A stretch of DNA of 56,037 nt from Candidatus Krumholzibacteriota bacterium (GCA_016931295.1 JAFGEZ010000041.1:1-56037), one strand, 5' to 3'. Positions 17,815 to 26,837 are shown, counted from the stretch's first letter. The notes: generated by a model from the sequence alone, not told the origin. Numbers and translations: made by a program.

Positions 17815-19158
17815 TCAGTCTTCGGGCAACTTGACGAAGCCGTTGTCCTGCAGGCAGTGGAACGCCTCTCGCGCGCGCTTGATCTTCGTTTCCGCCATCG
17901 AGAAGAGCTGGTCCCATGTCAGGTCGATCCTCGCGACGCCCTGCTCGATCGCCTTGCGTCCGACCGAGGCCGCCTCGCGAGGATACACGTCCCACTCGTC
18001 CATCGTGGGAATGAGGTAATCCTCTCGCAGCCCGCGGTCCTCGGCGCACTTCGCCAGCTCCTCGGCCGCCGCGATGCACATCTCGTCGGTGATCGTTTTC
18101 GCCATCACATCGAGCGTCCCCCGGAAGATCGCGGGAAAACCGAGCGAGTTGTTGACCTGGTTGGGGAAGTCGCTCCGCCCGGTGGCGACGATGCGCGCTC
18201 CCGCCTCCTTGGCCTCCCAGGGCCAGATCTCGGGGATCGGGTTCGCGCAGACGAAGACGACCGCATCCTTCGCCATCGTGGAGATCCACTCCTTCTTGAT
18301 GGTGTCGGGACCTGGCTTGGAGAGTGCGATGAGGACGTCCGCTTCCGCGATCGCGTCGGGAACGTCCCCGGCGCGGTTCCCGGCGTTCGTCTTCTGGCAC
18401 ATCTCCCACTTCTCCTTGTATTTCTCCTTGAGCTCCTCGCGTCCCTCGTGGAGGATCCCCTTCGAATCGCACATGAGGATGTTGCCCGGCGTGACCCCGG
18501 CGAGCATGATCATCCGGGCGATGCAGATGTTCGCCGCGCCCGCGCCTACCATGGTCACCTTGATCTTGGCCATGTCCTTGCCGACGATCTTGACGGCGTT
18601 GATGAGGCCGGCGACCGTCACCGCCGCCGTTCCCTGCTGGTCGTCGTGCCAGACCGGGATGCGGGCCTTTTCGCGGAGTTCGTTGAGAACGCGGAAGCAT
18701 TTGGGCTGGGAGATATCCTCGAGGTTCACGCCGCCGAAGACCGGCTGGAGCTTCAGCACGAAATCGATGATCTCGTCGGGATCCTTCGTGTCGACGCAGA
18801 TCGGGAAGGCGTCGACGCCGCCGAGATACTTGAAGAGGAGCGCCTTGCCCTCCATCACGGGGATCCCCGCCTCGGGGCCGATGTCCCCGAGGCCGAGCAC
18901 GCGCGTCCCGTCGGAGACGACGGCGACGAAATTGGCCTTGTTCGTGTGCTCGAAGACCTTTTCGGGATTGTCGCGGATGTCGAGGCACGGCTTGGCGACG
19001 CCGGGAGTGTACCAGATGGCGAAGTCGTCGAAGTTGCGGATGCAGCTCTTCGGCATGATTTCGACTTTGCCCCGGTAGAACGGATGAAGCTTCATCGCGT
19101 CCTCGCCGGGCTTCTTGGCCTTCGCGAGAAGCTCTTCCTTGCTCAAGCGGTCGCCCAT
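17815..19158 (-). CDS. NAD(P)-dependent malic enzyme
   Basis: This interconverts malate with pyruvate and CO2, with NAD(P) reduction. The 447-residue protein is of the short bacterial type without a phosphotransacetylase tail. Motifs are YTPGVAKPC near residue 49, VSDGTRVLGLGDIG near 80, a metal-binding region with HDDQQGTAAV near 160, the Rossmann motif VGAGAANICIAR near 195, and FVCANPIPEIWPWEA near 280. The ATG has GAGGAGG 7 nt upstream. The gene is flanked by a probable promoter and a clear terminator, so it may be expressed separately from both neighbours. In a reductive setting it could carboxylate pyruvate to malate, linking pyruvate synthase to the C4 acids; direction cannot be read from sequence. 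Confidence 0.94.
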   Translation of the reverse strand: MGDRLSKEELLAKAKKPGEDAMKLHPFYRGKVEIMPKSCIRNFDDFAIWYTPGVAKPCLDIRDNPEKVFEHTNKANFVAVVSDGTRVLGLGDIGPEAGIPVMEGKALLFKYLGGVDAFPICVDTKDPDEIIDFVLKLQPVFGGVNLEDISQPKCFRVLNELREKARIPVWHDDQQGTAAVTVAGLINAVKIVGKDMAKIKVTMVGAGAANICIARMIMLAGVTPGNILMCDSKGILHEGREELKEKYKEKWEMCQKTNAGNRAGDVPDAIAEADVLIALSKPGPDTIKKEWISTMAKDAVVFVCANPIPEIWPWEAKEAGARIVATGRSDFPNQVNNSLGFPAIFRGTLDVMAKTITDEMCIAAAEELAKCAEDRGLREDYLIPTMDEWDVYPREAASVGRKAIEQGVARIDLTWDQLFSMAETKIKRAREAFHCLQDNGFVKLPED

Positions 19159-19240
19159 GTGACTACCTCCTCGTCGGTTCTGCCATGCGCCAGTACGCCG
19201 CGCGGCGGTGGCCGCCCGCGCGTCGGTATCGTGACTTAAC

Positions 19241-19270
19241 GGTATACCCCGAATCGGTGGTGGAACGCAA
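19241..19270 (-). promoter_or_regulatory. possible promoter of malic enzyme gene
   Basis: On the minus strand TTGCGT (19270-19265), an 18-nt spacer and TATACC (19246-19241) form a moderate promoter match just past the korC stop. Confidence 0.4.
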
Positions 19271-19273
19271 CCC

Positions 19274-19831
19274 CTAGTTGCCCGGCGTATCGAGAAGGCC
19301 CGCGGCGACCTTGACCCCCTCGTCGAAGGCCTTCATGTTGATCTCCTCGGTCCCCCGGGGAACGCGGGCACGGATCGCCTTGCGCACCGATTCCTCGGTG
19401 GCTGCCCCGGAAAGCCTCGTCAGGATGCCGAGGGCGACGATGTTCGTCACGACCGCCTTGCCGACCCGTTCGACGGCGATCCGGCCGATCGGCGCGCTGA
19501 AGACGCGGAAGTCCCCGTCGGGAAGCTGGTTGACCCAGTCCGAATCCACGATGAGGATGCCGCCCGTCTTCAGATCGCACGCGTACTTGCCGCACGACTC
19601 CTGCGTGAGGGCGAGCAGGACGTCGAGCTCGATCGCCTTGGGATAATCGATCTCGCCGTCGCTGATGACGACTTCGGCCTTCGAGGCGCCGCCGCGCGCC
19701 TCCGGCCCGTAACTCTGCGTCTGCACGGCGTTCCGCCCGTCGTAGATGGCGACCGCCTCGGCAAGGATCTTTCCCGCGAGGATCAGGCCCTGACCCCCGG
19801 AACCGCTCAAACGGACTTCGTACCTGTTCAT
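19274..19831 (-). CDS. korC: 2-oxoacid:ferredoxin oxidoreductase gamma subunit (KorC type)
   Basis: This 185-residue gamma subunit belongs to the multi-subunit ferredoxin oxidoreductase encoded by the four genes here. The N-terminal VRLSGSGGQGLILAGKILAEA is the family signature. TQSYGPEARGGASKAEVVIS near 38-58 is the other conserved block, and ALTQESCGKY follows near 75. Its ATG overlaps the korB stop as ATGA, so it is translationally coupled. It is the last gene of the kor unit. The KorC-like sequence favours 2-oxoglutarate as substrate for the complex, although pyruvate or branched 2-oxoacids are alternatives. Confidence 0.92.
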   Translation of the reverse strand: MNRYEVRLSGSGGQGLILAGKILAEAVAIYDGRNAVQTQSYGPEARGGASKAEVVISDGEIDYPKAIELDVLLALTQESCGKYACDLKTGGILIVDSDWVNQLPDGDFRVFSAPIGRIAVERVGKAVVTNIVALGILTRLSGAATEESVRKAIRARVPRGTEEINMKAFDEGVKVAAGLLDTPGN

Positions 19832-20646
19832 GCGCCTTCCGTCCTGCACTGCTCGATGAGCCTCGCGTACTCGGAGGTGAATTCCGGTTTCTCGATGTCG
19901 CAGAGGATGCCCGTGCGGATCTTGCCCCGCCGCTCCTCCTCGGTCATCTGCTCGTACTTCTTGACGTCCACGCAGGTATCCCGAAGCCATTCCATCAGCT
20001 TCACGGGGCTCGGGATCCTGTTGCGCCGGCCGAAGGCGGTGGGGCAGGGCGTGAGGATCTCGACGATCGAGAGGCCCTTCTTCTGGAGGGCCTTCTTGAT
20101 GTATCCCTCGAGCTTCCGGGCGTTGTAGACGTCGCCGCGGGCGACGAAGGAAGCGCCGGCCGCGATGGCGAGCCCCGAGGTGTTGAAGGGGGGCTCGAGG
20201 TTGCCGTAGGGCGCCGTCGAGGCCTTGTAGCCGCGGGGCGTCGTGGGCGAGCACTGGCCGCCGGTCATGCCGTAGATGTAGTTGTTGTAGAGGAGCACGG
20301 TGAGGTTGATGTTGCGCCGCGCCGCGTGGATGTAATGGTTGCCGCCGATCGCCGTCGCGTCGCCGTCGCCGGTGATGACCACGACGTTCAGGTCGGGATT
20401 CGCGTGCTTGATCCCCGTGGCGAACGGAAGCGCGCGCCCGTGGGTCGTATGCAGCGTGTTGATGTCGACGTAACCCGGCGTCCTGCTGGAACAGCCGATG
20501 CCGGAGACCATCACCGAATCGTCGCGCGAGAAGCCGAGGGCGTCCATCGCCCGGATCAGCGCCTTGAGCGCGATCCCGTCGCCGCATCCCGCGCACCAGA
20601 TGTGCGGGAAGTTCCACTCGCGAAGGTAGGGGAAGTAGTCGAACAT
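19828..20646 (-). CDS. korB: 2-oxoglutarate:ferredoxin oxidoreductase beta subunit
   Basis: This 272-residue thiamine diphosphate subunit has WCAGCGDGIALKAL near residue 17, GIGCSSR near 49, HGRALPFATGIK near 70 and the TPP/Mg motif TGDGDATAIGGNH near 91. NNYIYGMTGGQCSPTT near 121 completes the cofactor site. There is no ferredoxin domain in this chain; electrons would pass to the separate KorD. AGGAGG lies 9 nt before the ATG. The gene begins 1 nt after the korA stop and overlaps korC by 4 nt. With its partners it would interconvert succinyl-CoA and CO2 with 2-oxoglutarate using ferredoxin. Confidence 0.94.
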   Translation of the reverse strand: MFDYFPYLREWNFPHIWCAGCGDGIALKALIRAMDALGFSRDDSVMVSGIGCSSRTPGYVDINTLHTTHGRALPFATGIKHANPDLNVVVITGDGDATAIGGNHYIHAARRNINLTVLLYNNYIYGMTGGQCSPTTPRGYKASTAPYGNLEPPFNTSGLAIAAGASFVARGDVYNARKLEGYIKKALQKKGLSIVEILTPCPTAFGRRNRIPSPVKLMEWLRDTCVDVKKYEQMTEEERRGKIRTGILCDIEKPEFTSEYARLIEQCRTEGA

Positions 20647-20647
20647 C

Positions 20648-21790
20648 TCAGACCACCTCCTTTATCTTCCGGACGATGTCCCCGGGAGGGATGGGATTCC
20701 CGTCCACGCGGTTGAGACGATGCACGACGGCGCCGCGCGAGGCGCGATCGACCTCCCTCGCCATCTGGCCGAGGTTCATTTCGGGCACGAGGAACGCCTG
20801 CGCCCGCCCGGCGAGCTCGAGGATCTTCTCGTCGGGGAAGGGCCAGAGCACGCGCGGCTCGAGGAGCCCGGCTTTGATCCCGTCCGCCCGGCAGGTCGCC
20901 ACCGCGCTTCTCGCCGCGCGCGCCACCGATCCGTAGGCGAAGAGTACGATCTCCGCGTCGTCGAGACCGTCCTCGCGGTAATCGATGATCTCGAGGCGGT
21001 GATGCTCGATCTTGTCGTTCAGGCGGTGGATCAGCTGCTCGATCTCCTTCGAGTCGTTCGTCGGGAACCCGGTCTCGTCGTGGCAGAGCCCCGTCACGTG
21101 ATACCGGTATCCCGTGCCGAACGGGGCGAGGACGGGACGGCAGTCCTCCGTGACGCGGTACGGCTGGTACTCGTCCGGAGGCACGTCGGGGGTTCGCCTC
21201 GAGACCGTCTCTATCGTGTCGGGATCGGGGAGGACGACCTTCTCCGTGCTGTGGCCCACGATCTCGTCGATGAGCAGGATGACCGGCGTCATGTACGTCT
21301 CCGCGAGATTGAAGGCGCGTATGGTCTGTTCGAAGGTCTCCTGGGCGGAGCTCGCCGCGAGAACGATGATGTTGTGATCGCCGTGGGTGCCCCAACGCGC
21401 CTGCTGCACGTCCATCTGGGCCGGAAGCGTGGGCATCCCCGTGCTCGGCCCGCCGCGCATCACGTTGACGATGACGACGGGGATCTCGGCCATGCAGGCG
21501 AACCCGATGTTCTCCTGCTTGAGGCTGAAACCGGGGCCGGAGGTCGCCGTCATGCTCTTGATGCCGGCGAGCGACCCGCCGATGGCGGCCGCCATCGAGG
21601 CGATCTCGTCCTCCATCTGGATGAATTTCCCGCCGATGACGGGGAGCTTCGCGGAAAGGATCTCGGCGATCTCCGACGACGGCGTGATCGGATATCCCGC
21701 GAAGAATCGGCAACCGGCGGCGAGCGCTCCGGCGGCGCAGGCGTGATTGCCCTGCATCATCTGTACCGTCCCGGTACGATCAGGAGCCAA
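20648..21790 (-). CDS. korA: 2-oxoglutarate:ferredoxin oxidoreductase alpha subunit
   Basis: This 380-residue alpha chain carries the PFOR domain I motif GCRFFAGYPITPSSEIAE near residue 27 and the glycine-rich TSGPGFSLKQENIGFA near 83. A transketolase-C-like domain follows (residues ~270-370; FAYGSVARAARSA near 290). The reading frame begins at a TTG with AGGAG 9 nt upstream. The next ATGs have no ribosome-binding site, so TTG is the likely start. A strong terminator separates this gene from the upstream ferredoxin, so its level probably depends on read-through. The korA-korB-korC genes are packed with a 1-nt gap and a 4-nt overlap. Confidence 0.93.
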   Translation of the reverse strand: MAPDRTGTVQMMQGNHACAAGALAAGCRFFAGYPITPSSEIAEILSAKLPVIGGKFIQMEDEIASMAAAIGGSLAGIKSMTATSGPGFSLKQENIGFACMAEIPVVIVNVMRGGPSTGMPTLPAQMDVQQARWGTHGDHNIIVLAASSAQETFEQTIRAFNLAETYMTPVILLIDEIVGHSTEKVVLPDPDTIETVSRRTPDVPPDEYQPYRVTEDCRPVLAPFGTGYRYHVTGLCHDETGFPTNDSKEIEQLIHRLNDKIEHHRLEIIDYREDGLDDAEIVLFAYGSVARAARSAVATCRADGIKAGLLEPRVLWPFPDEKILELAGRAQAFLVPEMNLGQMAREVDRASRGAVVHRLNRVDGNPIPPGDIVRKIKEVV

Positions 21791-21854
21791 GTGGATCGTC
21801 TCCTTTTCGTGCGGTTCCCGCGCCCGCGGAAGAACGCCGAGCCGGAACCGGCAG

Positions 21855-21889
21855 AAAAAAAAAGAGCGAGGACCCCGGGGTCCTCACTC
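21855..21889 (-). terminator. intrinsic terminator between korD and korA, overlapping the korD stop
   Basis: On the minus strand GAGTGAGGACCCC pairs with GGGGTCCTCGCTC (13 bp, one G-U) and is followed by nine T residues. The stem contains the korD stop codon. It is one of the strongest terminators in the window, yet it lies inside the kor cluster about 65 nt before the korA start. Confidence 0.93.
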
Positions 21890-22093
21890 GACAGTTATCG
21901 CAAAATCCGGACAGCGCAGCTCGCAGAGCATGCACTTGATGCAGTCATCGGGCCGGGCCACCTTCACCGTGCCGTTTTCCATCTCGAGCACGTTCTTCGG
22001 ACAGAACGCAACGCAGATCTCGCAACCCTTGCACCATTCCGGTACGACCCTGATGACCGCCGGCTTCCTGGAAGCCGGCTTCTGATCGGCCAT
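21884..22093 (-). CDS. korD: 4Fe-4S ferredoxin subunit (KorD type)
   Basis: This 69-residue dicluster ferredoxin has two complete motifs, WCKGCEICVAFCP (residues ~20-32) and CIKCMLCELRCP (~51-62). It matches the delta subunits that receive electrons in KorDABC complexes, and it lies directly before korA in the same direction. Its stop codon is buried in a strong terminator hairpin, so it is probably made in excess over KorABC and could also act as a free ferredoxin for PFOR and the other FeS enzymes here. An extended -10 promoter lies 40 nt upstream. No strong ribosome-binding site is seen before the ATG. Confidence 0.94.
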   Translation of the reverse strand: MADQKPASRKPAVIRVVPEWCKGCEICVAFCPKNVLEMENGTVKVARPDDCIKCMLCELRCPDFAITVE

Positions 22094-22129
22094 GTCGGGA
22101 CACTCACTTTCGGTTCCGGATAACGCCCT

Positions 22130-22138
22130 ATTATATCA
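22130..22138 (-). promoter_or_regulatory. extended -10 promoter of korD
   Basis: On the minus strand TGATATAAT is a perfect -10 hexamer with the extended TGn element. An imperfect TTGGCG lies 15 nt further upstream. Transcription would start near 22123, with a leader of about 30 nt. Confidence 0.7.
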
Positions 22139-22332
22139 TACTTTACATGACGCCAAAACGACGCCCCGCCCGCAAAATCGGTGAACAATATACGAGACAA
22201 TCCCCGCCAAATCAAGCCTTTTCATGGACTATATCCAACATTTTCAACCATGATTTATGCTCGTGCCCGCGCACACTCCCCCGGCGTGCGCCCTGCCGTG
22301 CCCCGTTCCGCCGCGTGTATCGCCCGTTCCGG

Positions 22333-24282
22333 TCAGTCGAGCATCCAGGTCTCGAGAAAGAGTATCACGGAATGGACGTATCGGTCGCGGTTCGTCTTCT
22401 TGCGGAAGCCGTGGCCCTCGTCCCGCGCCAGAAGGTACCAGGCCTCTCCCCCGTTCGCCCGGATCGCCGCGAGCATCTGCTCCGCCTCGGAAGCGGGCAC
22501 CCGCGGGTCGTTGAGCCCCTGGACGATCAGCATCGGTTTCGTGATGAGATGCGCGTTCGTCGTCGGGGAGATCTTCTCGAGAAACGCGCGCATTTCCGGG
22601 TCGCGCTCGTCCCCGTACTCGACGCGCCTGAGGTCGCGCCGGTACTCCCTCGTGTTCTCGAGGAAGGTGACGAAATTGCTGATGCCGACGACGTCGATCC
22701 CGGCGCGAAGCCGGTCGTTGTAGTGCTCCATGGCCGCGTAGACCATGTACCCGCCGTAGGAGCCGCCCATGACGCAGACGCGCGAGGCGTCGAGCTCGGG
22801 ACGCGCCTCGATCCAGTCGAGAAGCGCGCCGATGTCGCGCACCGAGTCCTCCCGCTTGAACCCGTTGTCGAGCGCGAGGTAGGTCTTGCCGTAACCGCTC
22901 GATCCGCGGACGTTCGGGGCGAGGACGGCGATGCCGAGCTCGTTCGCGAGATACTGGACCCGAGGGTCGAATCGCGGCCGCTCCTGTCCCTCGGGACCGC
23001 CGTGTATATCGACGACGACGGGGAAGGGACCCTCCCCCTCCGGCCGGTAGTAGAAGGCGGGGATCGTCCGGCGCGCCCCGTTCGTCTCGTCGAAGGTCGG
23101 GTACCGGACGAGCTCGGGCGATACGAAACGGCCGGTATCCAGGCCGCCGACCTCGCTCTCGGTCCAGCGTTCGATCGAGCGGTCGGCGATCCGCAGGACG
23201 AAGACGTCGCCCGGCGAGGTCGCCTCGTAGACCGTGAAGGCGAGCCGCTCGCCCGCCGGGTCGAAACGAAGACGGCCGATGAGGCCCGTCGGCGCCTCGT
23301 CGATCCGCTCGCGGGCGAGCGTCTCCGTGTCGAGGAGGTACAGTTGGTCGATGCCGTCCTCGTTCGCCGTGAAGGCGATCATGCCGGCCGCCGGCGAGAT
23401 CGCCAGCCCCTCGACGTCCCAGTCGATGTCCCCCGTGATGACGGTCGAGCGTTCGGCCGCGACATCCCAGCGCCGGAGCTTCTTGAATTCGGTTTCCTCG
23501 TCGGAGGAGAAGAAGACCGCGTCGCCGTCCTGCGACCACACCGCATTCCCGAACGCCACGGGCCCGGTCGACGGCGCGATCGCCGCGAGAGCGCCCGACT
23601 CGACATCGAGGACGTACGCGTAGGATTCGTTCGCGGAGACGTAGCGGCCGACGATGAGCCGGGTGTCGTCGGGAGACCACTCGACCGGGTACCACACGCC
23701 GCCCTCCGCGACGACGGGCCGCGCCTCCTCCGGGCTGTCGGGCGAGGCGACGAGGATGTCCCAGTCCCGGCCGTTCCGTTTCGTGCTGTAAAAGGCGAAG
23801 CGGTCGCCGCGGTTCGACCAGACCTGTCCCCCGTTGCGGGATTCCCCGTCGGTGAGCATCGTGGAGACGCCGGTCTGGCGGTCGAACCGGAAGATCTGGT
23901 AATTCTCGCCGCCGCCGACGTCCTTTGCGAAGAGGAAGCCCGGCCTGAACGGATCGGGACAAACGGCGGCGCCGCTCACCGGCTCGTCGAAGAAGGTGAG
24001 CTGGCTCCGTGCGCCGCCCGCGCGGGCGACGTAGTGGATCTGCGACGTCTCACCGAAGCGCGTCGAGACGTAGAGCCCCGAACCCTCGGCGTCCCAGTCG
24101 ATCAATCCGGCCGAGCGCGTGTTGTTGTACTGGCGCATCCGTTCGACGATGCGCCCGGGTATGTCGGGGATCCCCTCGATGACGAGGTTGCCCTCTTCCC
24201 GCCGCTCGATTCCGGCGGCGGTGGCGACGACCGCGCAGAACACGACGAGCGCGGACGCCAGGGGAACGAAACGTCTCTTCAC
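22333..24282 (-). CDS. secreted S9 family prolyl oligopeptidase-like peptidase
   Basis: This 649-residue protein has an N-terminal signal peptide (KRR, then a hydrophobic stretch to about residue 22), so it acts outside the inner membrane. Residues ~45-390 form WD40-like/beta-propeller repeats, such as GGQVWSNRGDRFAFYS and PVEWSPDDTRL. The C-terminal alpha/beta hydrolase domain has the nucleophile motif GGSYGGYM near 495, Asp in QGLNDPRVP near 588 and His in DEGHGF near 621, a complete Ser-Asp-His triad. The family cleaves short peptides, often as dipeptidyl or acylaminoacyl peptidases. The start is GTG with GGAGG 8 nt upstream. It stands alone between korD and tRNA-Thr and probably feeds peptide use. 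Confidence 0.92.
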   Translation of the reverse strand: MKRRFVPLASALVVFCAVVATAAGIERREEGNLVIEGIPDIPGRIVERMRQYNNTRSAGLIDWDAEGSGLYVSTRFGETSQIHYVARAGGARSQLTFFDEPVSGAAVCPDPFRPGFLFAKDVGGGENYQIFRFDRQTGVSTMLTDGESRNGGQVWSNRGDRFAFYSTKRNGRDWDILVASPDSPEEARPVVAEGGVWYPVEWSPDDTRLIVGRYVSANESYAYVLDVESGALAAIAPSTGPVAFGNAVWSQDGDAVFFSSDEETEFKKLRRWDVAAERSTVITGDIDWDVEGLAISPAAGMIAFTANEDGIDQLYLLDTETLARERIDEAPTGLIGRLRFDPAGERLAFTVYEATSPGDVFVLRIADRSIERWTESEVGGLDTGRFVSPELVRYPTFDETNGARRTIPAFYYRPEGEGPFPVVVDIHGGPEGQERPRFDPRVQYLANELGIAVLAPNVRGSSGYGKTYLALDNGFKREDSVRDIGALLDWIEARPELDASRVCVMGGSYGGYMVYAAMEHYNDRLRAGIDVVGISNFVTFLENTREYRRDLRRVEYGDERDPEMRAFLEKISPTTNAHLITKPMLIVQGLNDPRVPASEAEQMLAAIRANGGEAWYLLARDEGHGFRKKTNRDRYVHSVILFLETWMLD

Positions 24283-24420
24283 GACACCCTCCTCCGTTGC
24301 AGGCGCCGGCGCGCGGCCGCCCGTTCACGATCCATCGGTCGACAGGGGATGGTACGCGCTCGGCAAGGCCGCGTCCAGCCGTATCTCGGCCCGCCCGCGT
24401 TTCCGCCGGAGGGGCGCAAG

Positions 24421-24454
24421 AAAAACGCCCCGGGGATCCCATCCCGCGGAGCGT
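24421..24454 (-). terminator. intrinsic terminator of tRNA-Thr
   Basis: On the minus strand ACGCTCCGCGGGAT pairs with ATCCCCGGGGCGT across a GGG loop (one bulge, one G-U) and is followed by TTTTT, about 15 nt past the tRNA. Confidence 0.8.
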
Positions 24455-24469
24455 CGCGATCGTTCTGTA

Positions 24470-24545
24470 TGGAGCTGGTGGACGGAATCGAACCGACGAC
24501 CTACGCATTACGAGTGCGTTGCTCTACCAGCTGAGCTACACCAGC
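24470..24545 (-). tRNA. tRNA-Thr (anticodon CGT)
   Basis: A complete 76-nt cloverleaf on the minus strand. The acceptor is GCTGGTG/CACCAGC with discriminator T and an encoded CCA. The anticodon stem is ACGCA/TGCGT with loop CTCGTAA, giving anticodon CGT (ACG codons), and a standard GGTTCGATTCC T arm is present. It reads the ACG codon, which is common in this high-GC genome. A terminator follows. Confidence 0.95.
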
Positions 24546-24677
24546 CCCGTGCGAGGAGAACATAAGCAAAGCCGCTTCCCCGATTCAAGTGATTTCTCGT
24601 TCCGCCGCGCCTTCTCCACTCATCAATTCGCGCGGGCCGGCGGCGGCGTCCCGGGCGCGCCGGCGAGCCGCTTCCCC

Positions 24678-24706
24678 TTGCGATCGACCGCCGTCGATGG
24701 TACGAT
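24678..24706 (+). promoter_or_regulatory. predicted promoter of the secreted repeat protein gene
   Basis: TTGCGA (24678-24683) and TACGAT (24701-24706) are spaced by 17 nt; each matches 4 of 6 consensus bases. Transcription would start near 24713, giving a leader of about 68 nt. Confidence 0.5.
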
Positions 24707-24780
24707 GAATCGAGCGGCTGTTTCGCAAACCGACACATCCCGACCGGGCCCCGCCCGCCGACAACACGCAGGAGGTCGTC

Positions 24781-26733
24781 ATGCGCCATCGACTTCTCTT
24801 CGCGGTCCTTCTCCTGTCCGCGTTCTCTTTTACCGACGCCCCTGCCGGCCCCTCGTGGACGGGCGACGGCGTCATCGTCTGCGTCCGCGCGCGAACCCAG
24901 GACGAGCTCGACGGGGTCGCGATCGCCGGCGGCGCAGTCCTCTTCGCGTGGCGCGATTTCCGGAGCGGCATCGACCGGGACATCTACTTCCAGGCGGTCG
25001 AGTCGACCGGCGCAGCGAGATGGGGAATGTACGGCCTGCCCATCTGCGTCGCCGCCGGCGACCAGGAGGAGCCGATCGTCGTCGCCGACGGGGCGGGCGG
25101 CGCAATCGTCGTCTGGACCGACAACAGGGGCGGCGACGCCGATATCTACGCGCAACGGATCGACGAGACGGGAGCGGCGCTCTGGACGACCGACGGCGTC
25201 GCCGTCTGCGACCTGCCCGTCTCCGTCTACGGGCCCTCGGCGGCCTCCGACGGCGACGGCGGCGTCATCGTCGCCTGGTCGGACCAGCGGCGCGGTTACG
25301 AGATCGATCTCTGGGCCCAGCGCATCTCCCCCGGCGGCGCGCTCCTCTGGGGCCCCGACGGCGCGGCGGTCTGCGTCGACACGATGGCGCAATACGATGG
25401 CGTCGTCGCGCCGGACGGCGCCGGCGGAGCGTGGATCGCCTGGCGGGACGCGCGCCGACGCGCGTCGATCCGGGACGCGCCCCACGACCTCTACGCCGTC
25501 CGCGTGTTTTCCGACGGATCTGCGGGCGTCGAATGCCTCGTCGGCGACGAGGCGGTGGAGAACTACAACCCGGCGATCGCCGCAGACGGCCTGGGCAACG
25601 CCATCCTCGTCTGGGAGGATCGCCCGATCGAGGGGGACGTGGTGCTGCGCACCCAGAAACTCCTGCCTGGAAACCTCGTCGGCTGGGAGGACACGGCGCT
25701 GGTCGTCGCGTCGCGTCCCCACGACCAGGTGCTCCCGCTCATCTGCGCCGACGGCGCCGGCGGCGCGGCGATCGTCTGGAGCGAGAACAACGGCGCCGAT
25801 ATCGATCTGTACGCGCAGCGCATCGATGCCGACGGCGCGCGGCTCTGGGGCGACGGCGGCGTTCCCGTCTGCACGGCGGCAGGGAGCCAGTCGAATGCGT
25901 CGATCTGCCCGGACGATTCCGGCGGCGTCGTCGTCGCCTGGCACGATGACCGGGGCGGTCCGCTCGCCGAGGACATCTACGCACAGCGGATCGACGGGGC
26001 GGGATCGGCCAGGTGGCCCGCGGCGGGCGCCGGCGTCTGCACGCGAAGCGAACGTTCCCTCTTCCCGGCGGCCGTCGCGACCGGCGCGGGACAAACCGTC
26101 GTCGGCTGGCAGGATTCCCGCTACGACGGATACTTCGACATCTTCGCGCAGCTCGTCGAGGCCGACGGCGAGATCGTCGCGACGGCCCTTCGCGGTTTCG
26201 ACGCCACTGTCGACGGGGAGGGGATCATCGTCTCCTGGCGCGTCTCGACCGATATCCGCCCCGTCTTCGCCGCCGAGCGCCGTCTCGACGGCGGGGCGTG
26301 GCGTCCCCTGGATGTTTCGATCGAGGAGGACGGCCCCGGCGCCTACCGCTTCCGCGACGAGCCGCCGGTTGGCCGGTCGGCCGCCTACCGCGTCTCCGTC
26401 GACGACGGCGACGGCTCGCGGACGCTCTTCGAGACGGACCGCATCGGCATGCCCGCGCCTCCCCTGTCGCTCGTCTGCGCCCCCAATCCCTTCAATCCCT
26501 CGACGATTGCCGCCTTCTCCCTGCCCAACCGGGCGTCGATCGTTCTCGTCATCCATGACGCCGCCGGCAGGCGCGTCCGGACGCTTGCCCGGGGACCGTA
26601 TCCCGCCGGCAAGCACGCCGTTTCCTGGAACGGCCTGGACGATCGCGGCGTCCCGGCAGTATCCGGCGTCTACTTGTGCCGTCTGCGGGCAGGCAAGGAG
26701 ACGGTCTCGACGAAGATGGTCCTGTTGCGCTAG
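24781..26733 (+). CDS. secreted repeat protein with FlgD-like C-terminal sorting domain
   Basis: This 650-residue exported protein starts with a signal peptide ending near residue 22. The body (~25-490) is about eight copies of a 50-55 residue unit with the pattern DIYAQRID..G..LW...G..VC, then a DG.GG.IV.W.D.R.G block, which is a beta-propeller-like repeat. A fibronectin/Ig-like segment spans ~490-565. The last ~85 residues carry PNPFNPST, GRRVRTL, SWNGLDDRG and VSGVYLCRL, the FlgD-Ig-like domain used as a sorting tail in many FCB-type bacteria. Ligand and enzymatic function are unknown. AGGAGG lies 5 nt before the ATG. It is alone on the plus strand, with its own promoter. Confidence 0.9.
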   Translation: MRHRLLFAVLLLSAFSFTDAPAGPSWTGDGVIVCVRARTQDELDGVAIAGGAVLFAWRDFRSGIDRDIYFQAVESTGAARWGMYGLPICVAAGDQEEPIVVADGAGGAIVVWTDNRGGDADIYAQRIDETGAALWTTDGVAVCDLPVSVYGPSAASDGDGGVIVAWSDQRRGYEIDLWAQRISPGGALLWGPDGAAVCVDTMAQYDGVVAPDGAGGAWIAWRDARRRASIRDAPHDLYAVRVFSDGSAGVECLVGDEAVENYNPAIAADGLGNAILVWEDRPIEGDVVLRTQKLLPGNLVGWEDTALVVASRPHDQVLPLICADGAGGAAIVWSENNGADIDLYAQRIDADGARLWGDGGVPVCTAAGSQSNASICPDDSGGVVVAWHDDRGGPLAEDIYAQRIDGAGSARWPAAGAGVCTRSERSLFPAAVATGAGQTVVGWQDSRYDGYFDIFAQLVEADGEIVATALRGFDATVDGEGIIVSWRVSTDIRPVFAAERRLDGGAWRPLDVSIEEDGPGAYRFRDEPPVGRSAAYRVSVDDGDGSRTLFETDRIGMPAPPLSLVCAPNPFNPSTIAAFSLPNRASIVLVIHDAAGRRVRTLARGPYPAGKHAVSWNGLDDRGVPAVSGVYLCRLRAGKETVSTKMVLLR

Positions 26734-26837
26734 GAAGGGGGAGAACGTCGCCGCGGCGCGGCGGTCAGACGACCCGCGCGATCTCGCCGGTCGTCGTGAC
26801 GCGATCGGGGACCGTTCGCGCGCCGGGAAGGCGGCGG

